From: Bizionia argentinensis JUB59
GTDB taxonomy: Bacteria; Bacteroidota; Bacteroidia; Flavobacteriales; Flavobacteriaceae
DNA: 64,000 bases
Assembly: GCF_000224335.1 (NCBI RefSeq)
Contig: NZ_AFXZ01000002.1
Span: 124,001-188,000, forward strand
Direction of reading: 5' to 3'
The notes beneath the pieces are model-generated. The model was not told the origin of the DNA and searched no databases. It worked only from the letters and a program-made list of their open reading frames with translations. The translations under genes and the position numbers were made by a program. Shown here piece after piece: positions 60,702 to 64,000 of this stretch. Position 1 is the stretch's first letter; the number at the start of each line of letters is the position of its first letter.

Positions 60702-63238
60702 ATAACTCCAACAAGAATCTACAAATAGCCTGGCTGTTTAAAATGGCTTTGCGCGATGCTAAAGCGAGCAAAGTACGTTTGCTGTTATTTATGGCATCCA
60801 TTATCATGGGTATTGCAGCCGTGGTATCCATACAATTATTCAGTTCTAATTTAAAGGATAATATTCAGAGCCAATCCAAAACCATGATGGGTGCTGATTA
60901 TATAATCGACTCCAAACAAGCACCTACAAAACGTGCACAAGCCATAATAGACTCCTTAAAACCAGATGCAACCGAAGTCAATTTTGTGTCCATGGTGGCC
61001 TTTCCAAAAAACGGCGGGACGAAATTAGTTAAGGTTCGCGGATTGGAAGGCAGCTTTCCGTTTTATGGAAAAATAAAAACAGAACCACTCTCTGCCTCAA
61101 GTGCTTACCAAGAGTCATCTGGAGCATTAGTTGATGCTACTTTATTGTTACAGTTCAATTTAAAGCCAGGTGATTCTATAAAAATCGGAGAATTAACACT
61201 TCCAATTTCTGGCGCTTTAAAATCGATTCCAGGAAGTTCGGCTATTTCTAGTTCGGTGGCACCGCCAGTAATAATTCCCTATCGCTTTATTGAAGCTACC
61301 GAATTGTTGCAATTTGGTAGTCGTAAGGAATATCAATATTTTTATAAGGCGCCACCAACTTTAGATTTAAAACAACTTAAAGATGAAATAGGTCCGAAAC
61401 TGGATTTTGAAAATTCAGATATAAACACGCATACAAGCGCCACCGAACGTTTAGGAAAAAGCTTTGATAATGTTGGCAAGTTTCTGAATTTGGCGGCTTT
61501 TATAGCCTTGCTATTGGGTTGCATTGGTATTGCCAGTTCGGTACATATTTATATTAAAGAGAAGTTAAAAGCCATCGCTATTTTAAAATGCATGGGCGCA
61601 TCAAGACTTCAAAGTTTTCTAATTTTTCTGATTCAAATTGCAGGCATTGGAATGATTGGAGGCATAATTGGCTCGTTAATTGGCATCGGACTTCAAACCG
61701 TATTTCCATATCTGTTAAAAGACTTTCTACCATTTACTTTAGAAATTAGCATCTCGGCTCAACCAATTTTAATAGGCGTGTTACTTGGTTTGTTTATGTC
61801 CGTTTTATTTGCGCTTTTGCCGTTGCTTCGCACCTGGTATGTGTCTCCATTAGATGTTTTGCGTGTGGATGAAAAAGCATCACAAGAACCTAGAAAAATA
61901 CGCTATTTAGTTTTTGCTTCTATTTTAGTATTCCTATTTATATTTTCATTTTGGCTGATTAAAAATGCTTTATACGCCTTGGTATTTGTAGGTGCAACCG
62001 TTGTTACTTTTACCTTGTTAGCCATTGTGGCTTTAGGTTTTATAAATCTCATTAAACGGTTTTTTCCCAAACACTGGAGTTTTACGGCTCGCCAAAGTTT
62101 ACTAAATCTTTTCCGGCCTAATAATCAAACCGTTGTATTGGTTGTGGCTATTGGTTTAGGCACGTTTTTAATCAGCACGTTGTATTTTACTAAAGATATA
62201 CTACTATCCAAGACGGAAGTAGGACAGACCAGTCAAAATGCCAATATTATTATTTTGGATGTTCAGCCTGATCAACGGGATGCATTAGCAAAAAATCTTA
62301 TTGGGAAAGATTTGCCAGTTCTTAATAATATTCCATTAGTCACCATGCGCATGCATAGCATTAAAGGAAATTTGGTGAATGCACTTCGTCAAGACAGTAC
62401 GCGGCAAGTGCGCAGCTGGCTATTAAATCATGAATTTAGAACCACGTATCGCGATTCGCTTACAGCTTCAGAAGAAATATTAGAAGGGGAGTGGTTAGCT
62501 AGATTAAAGTCTGATGATCCTGTAATAATTTCCATTTCTGATAACCTGGCAGCCGATGCGAATTTAGCGGTCGGTGATGCCGTGGTATTTAATGTGCAAG
62601 GCGTATTGATGGAAACTACAGTGGGCAGCATTCGTAAAGTGGATTGGTCGCAAATGCAACTCAATTTTACCATAGTTTTTCCAGCTGGCGTTTTAGAGCA
62701 AGCACCACAATTTAATGTTCTAACCACCAATGTACCAGATGAGACGAGTTCCGCGGCTTTGCAACGGGATGTTGTAGCTAAATATCCAAACGTTTCTATT
62801 ATTGATTTGCGACAAATTTTTACCCTAGTAGAAGATATATTAGAAAAAGTATCATGGATTATCAATTTCATGGCATTCTTTAGTATTCTTACAGGCATTA
62901 TCGTTTTAATTGGTTCCGTTAGAACCAGTAAATATCAGCGAATCAAAGAAAGTGTCTTGTTAAGAACGCTGGGCGCGAAAAACGCACAGATTTTAAAGAT
63001 TTCGGCTTTTGAATATCTGTTCCTAGGACTTCTAGGAAGTTTAGTTGGAATTATTTTAGCACTAATAAGCAGTTTATGTTTGGCCGTATTTGTTTTTAAA
63101 GAACCATTTTCACCGTCAATAATTCCTTTTCTGGTTTTTTTACCCGGAATTACAATTTTAGTTTTAACGATAGGATTAAGCAATATTCAAACCGTTTTAC
63201 GAAGCTCTCCGCTAGAGGTTTTACGCCGAGAGGTTTAG
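60698..63238 (+). CDS. ABC transporter permease (YbbP type, FtsX-like)
   Basis: An 846-residue permease with an N-terminal membrane helix (about 26-46), a large periplasmic domain (about 50-250), three helices (about 255-380, FtsX domain), three more around 395-455 and near 480, a second periplasmic domain (about 500-715) and a last FtsX set (about 720-840). The two FtsX cores each include a KAIAILKCMGASRLQ / ESVLLRTLGAKNAQ coupling segment. It pairs with the ATPase, as in YbbAP. Confidence 0.92.
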   Translation: MNNSNKNLQIAWLFKMALRDAKASKVRLLLFMASIIMGIAAVVSIQLFSSNLKDNIQSQSKTMMGADYIIDSKQAPTKRAQAIIDSLKPDATEVNFVSMVAFPKNGGTKLVKVRGLEGSFPFYGKIKTEPLSASSAYQESSGALVDATLLLQFNLKPGDSIKIGELTLPISGALKSIPGSSAISSSVAPPVIIPYRFIEATELLQFGSRKEYQYFYKAPPTLDLKQLKDEIGPKLDFENSDINTHTSATERLGKSFDNVGKFLNLAAFIALLLGCIGIASSVHIYIKEKLKAIAILKCMGASRLQSFLIFLIQIAGIGMIGGIIGSLIGIGLQTVFPYLLKDFLPFTLEISISAQPILIGVLLGLFMSVLFALLPLLRTWYVSPLDVLRVDEKASQEPRKIRYLVFASILVFLFIFSFWLIKNALYALVFVGATVVTFTLLAIVALGFINLIKRFFPKHWSFTARQSLLNLFRPNNQTVVLVVAIGLGTFLISTLYFTKDILLSKTEVGQTSQNANIIILDVQPDQRDALAKNLIGKDLPVLNNIPLVTMRMHSIKGNLVNALRQDSTRQVRSWLLNHEFRTTYRDSLTASEEILEGEWLARLKSDDPVIISISDNLAADANLAVGDAVVFNVQGVLMETTVGSIRKVDWSQMQLNFTIVFPAGVLEQAPQFNVLTTNVPDETSSAALQRDVVAKYPNVSIIDLRQIFTLVEDILEKVSWIINFMAFFSILTGIIVLIGSVRTSKYQRIKESVLLRTLGAKNAQILKISAFEYLFLGLLGSLVGIILALISSLCLAVFVFKEPFSPSIIPFLVFLPGITILVLTIGLSNIQTVLRSSPLEVLRREV

Positions 63239-63323
63239 ATACCCTGCTGACACTTTTGTTGTGTATTAATAAGTTTTGAGCTAAAAATTGCGTAAATTGA
63301 TTTACAAATTTTAAATAAAAACA

Positions 63324-63497
63324 ATGATAAACACTCTATTATTACAAATACCCACTAACGCTCCAAATCCAGGAGACAGTGGTACTGTAGATTTAACAAA
63401 GCCATTCGATTTAATTGTTTTTATTATTCTGCCTATAATAATTGTCATCCTTTATTTTATATGGAAACGGAATAAGAAACGAGATGGTGATACATAA
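63324..63497 (+). CDS. Small membrane protein, 57 residues
   Basis: ATG 63324 to TAA 63495-63497. The product begins MINTLLLQIPTNAPNPGDSG, has one strong membrane helix at about residues 29-46 (FDLIVFIILPIIIVILYF) and ends in a basic tail (WKRNKKRDGDT), so it would be N-out/C-in. It is below the size of common annotation cut-offs. I recall similar short proteins in Flavobacteriaceae, often mislabelled. No T-run terminator or clear promoter was found. Confidence 0.7.
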   Translation: MINTLLLQIPTNAPNPGDSGTVDLTKPFDLIVFIILPIIIVILYFIWKRNKKRDGDT

Positions 63498-63673
63498 AAG
63501 ATATTATTAAATAGATTGTAGATTACAGAAGATATTTAATATTTCGTCTCAAACGAAAATATTAAAGTATTACTTTTCAACCTTACAGAAAAAAATTAAT
63601 TGGAAATTCGAGGTGTAATTATAAACTTATTTCGGCAGGTAATTATCTTCACTAGATTATAAAAACCAAATCA

Positions 63674-64000
63674 TTAATCACTCTTTTTGAGTAAATGTTC
63701 ATAAGCTTCCATTCCTTTTGTGTGTGCAAAAATAACTTTTATTACTCCAACAATAGGAAGGGCAATAATTGCGCCTACAGTACCCCAAAGCGTGGAAAAT
63801 AGAATAATACCAAATACAGTAAAAAAGGGATTCAAATCCGTTTCATCACCTATAATCCATGGCGTAAGAATATAATTTTCGACCAATTGAGCTACGGAAA
63901 TCACAGCAAGCACAATAATTGCAGGAGTAGTACCTCCATATAAATACGATAAAACTAGAGCGATACCACCACCTATAATATTTCCAACATAAGGAATAAT
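63674..64000 (-). CDS. AI-2E family transporter, C-terminal fragment
   Basis: An open frame runs from the stop at 63674 off the right edge with no start in the window; 108 residues are visible. It begins IIPYVGNIIGGGIALVLSYL and contains ENYILTPWIIG near residue 50 of the fragment, then VGAIIALPIVGVIKVI. This is the signature of the AI-2E (YhhQ/PerM-type, UPF0118) family of polytopic membrane proteins, for which members are reported as autoinducer exporters or Na+/H+ antiporters. It is truncated only by the window. Confidence 0.88.
   Translation of the reverse strand: MIPYVGNIIGGGIALVLSYLYGGTTPAIIVLAVISVAQLVENYILTPWIIGDETDLNPFFTVFGIILFSTLWGTVGAIIALPIVGVIKVIFAHTKGMEAYEHLLKKSD

Noticed and set aside
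62428-62898. 156-codon frame on the minus strand inside the ABC permease gene
   Set aside because: Antisense to a gene whose domain and helix pattern is clear; no start context or homology pattern.
1-64000. tRNA, rRNA, CRISPR arrays, insertion sequences and phage genes
   Set aside because: Looked for on both strands by eye; none was seen. Scans with tRNA and CRISPR tools were not possible, so a missed single tRNA is conceivable but unlikely in the short spacers.

Overview
The window looks like a chromosomal segment of a marine-type member of the family Flavobacteriaceae (Bacteroidota). The reasons are: strongly AT-rich DNA; near absence of Shine-Dalgarno sequences; promoters with the Bacteroidota -7 element TAnnTTTG; a type IX secretion (T9SS) C-terminal sorting domain and the T9SS regulator PorX; the fused LpxC/FabZ enzyme; and a complete his operon with bifunctional HisB and HisIE. 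No rRNA, tRNA, transposase, integrase, phage gene or CRISPR array was found. It reads as ordinary core chromosome with a polysaccharide cluster at the left edge.

Layout. 1-4.7 kb (minus): end of a surface polysaccharide cluster (asparagine synthase start, O-antigen ligase/polymerase-like protein, MurJ/Wzx-like flippase, two glycosyltransferases). 5-7.2 kb: a large T9SS-secreted surface protein. 7.3-11.8 kb (minus): DUF4258 protein, alanine dehydrogenase, a membrane protein with an overlapping 48-residue secreted peptide gene, TsaE and PorX. 11.8-19.3 kb (plus): HD-domain protein, then the lipid A operon lpxD-lpxC/fabZ-lpxA-efp-second lpxD-NTF2-like, then sucD. 19.6-23.2 kb: fabG, a VWA-like membrane protein, a prohibitin-like protein. 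23.2-30.7 kb: his operon led by a histidine-rich leader peptide and a terminator (attenuator), then hisG-D-C-B-H-A-F-IE. 30.7-39 kb: small housekeeping genes, a frameshifted GreA-like gene, two fatty acid desaturases with a cold-shock protein and a Crp-type regulator (membrane or cold adaptation). 39-43 kb: the DUF2339/DUF3999 pair. 43-48 kb (minus): a TetR-controlled set of reductases (nitroreductase, zinc-less MDR, iron alcohol dehydrogenase, DJ-1-like lipoprotein). 48-49.5 kb: an NhaC-type transporter behind a compact SAM-I-clan riboswitch, hence probably a methionine transporter. 49.6-52.8 kb: a nitric oxide detoxification unit (qNOR, cupin, Rrf2/NsrR-like sensor). 53-59 kb: an OYE-type reductase, an MFS transporter, an LLM flavin enzyme and a DEAD-box helicase. 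59-63.2 kb: SGNH lipoprotein esterase divergent from an ABC ATPase/permease pair (tesA-ybbA-ybbP arrangement). The right edge holds a 57-residue membrane protein and the C-terminal part of an AI-2E family permease.

The regulatory DNA is the most rewarding part. Besides the his attenuator and the riboswitch there are palindromic operators placed between or over the -7 and -33 elements of the tetR and rrf2 genes, an 11-bp tandem repeat at the promoter of the small secreted peptide, and three copies of a dispersed intergenic repeat. No wholly new multi-gene system was recognised. The best candidates for undescribed biology are the peptide/membrane-protein locus beside porX, the riboswitch-controlled NhaC transporter and the his leader.
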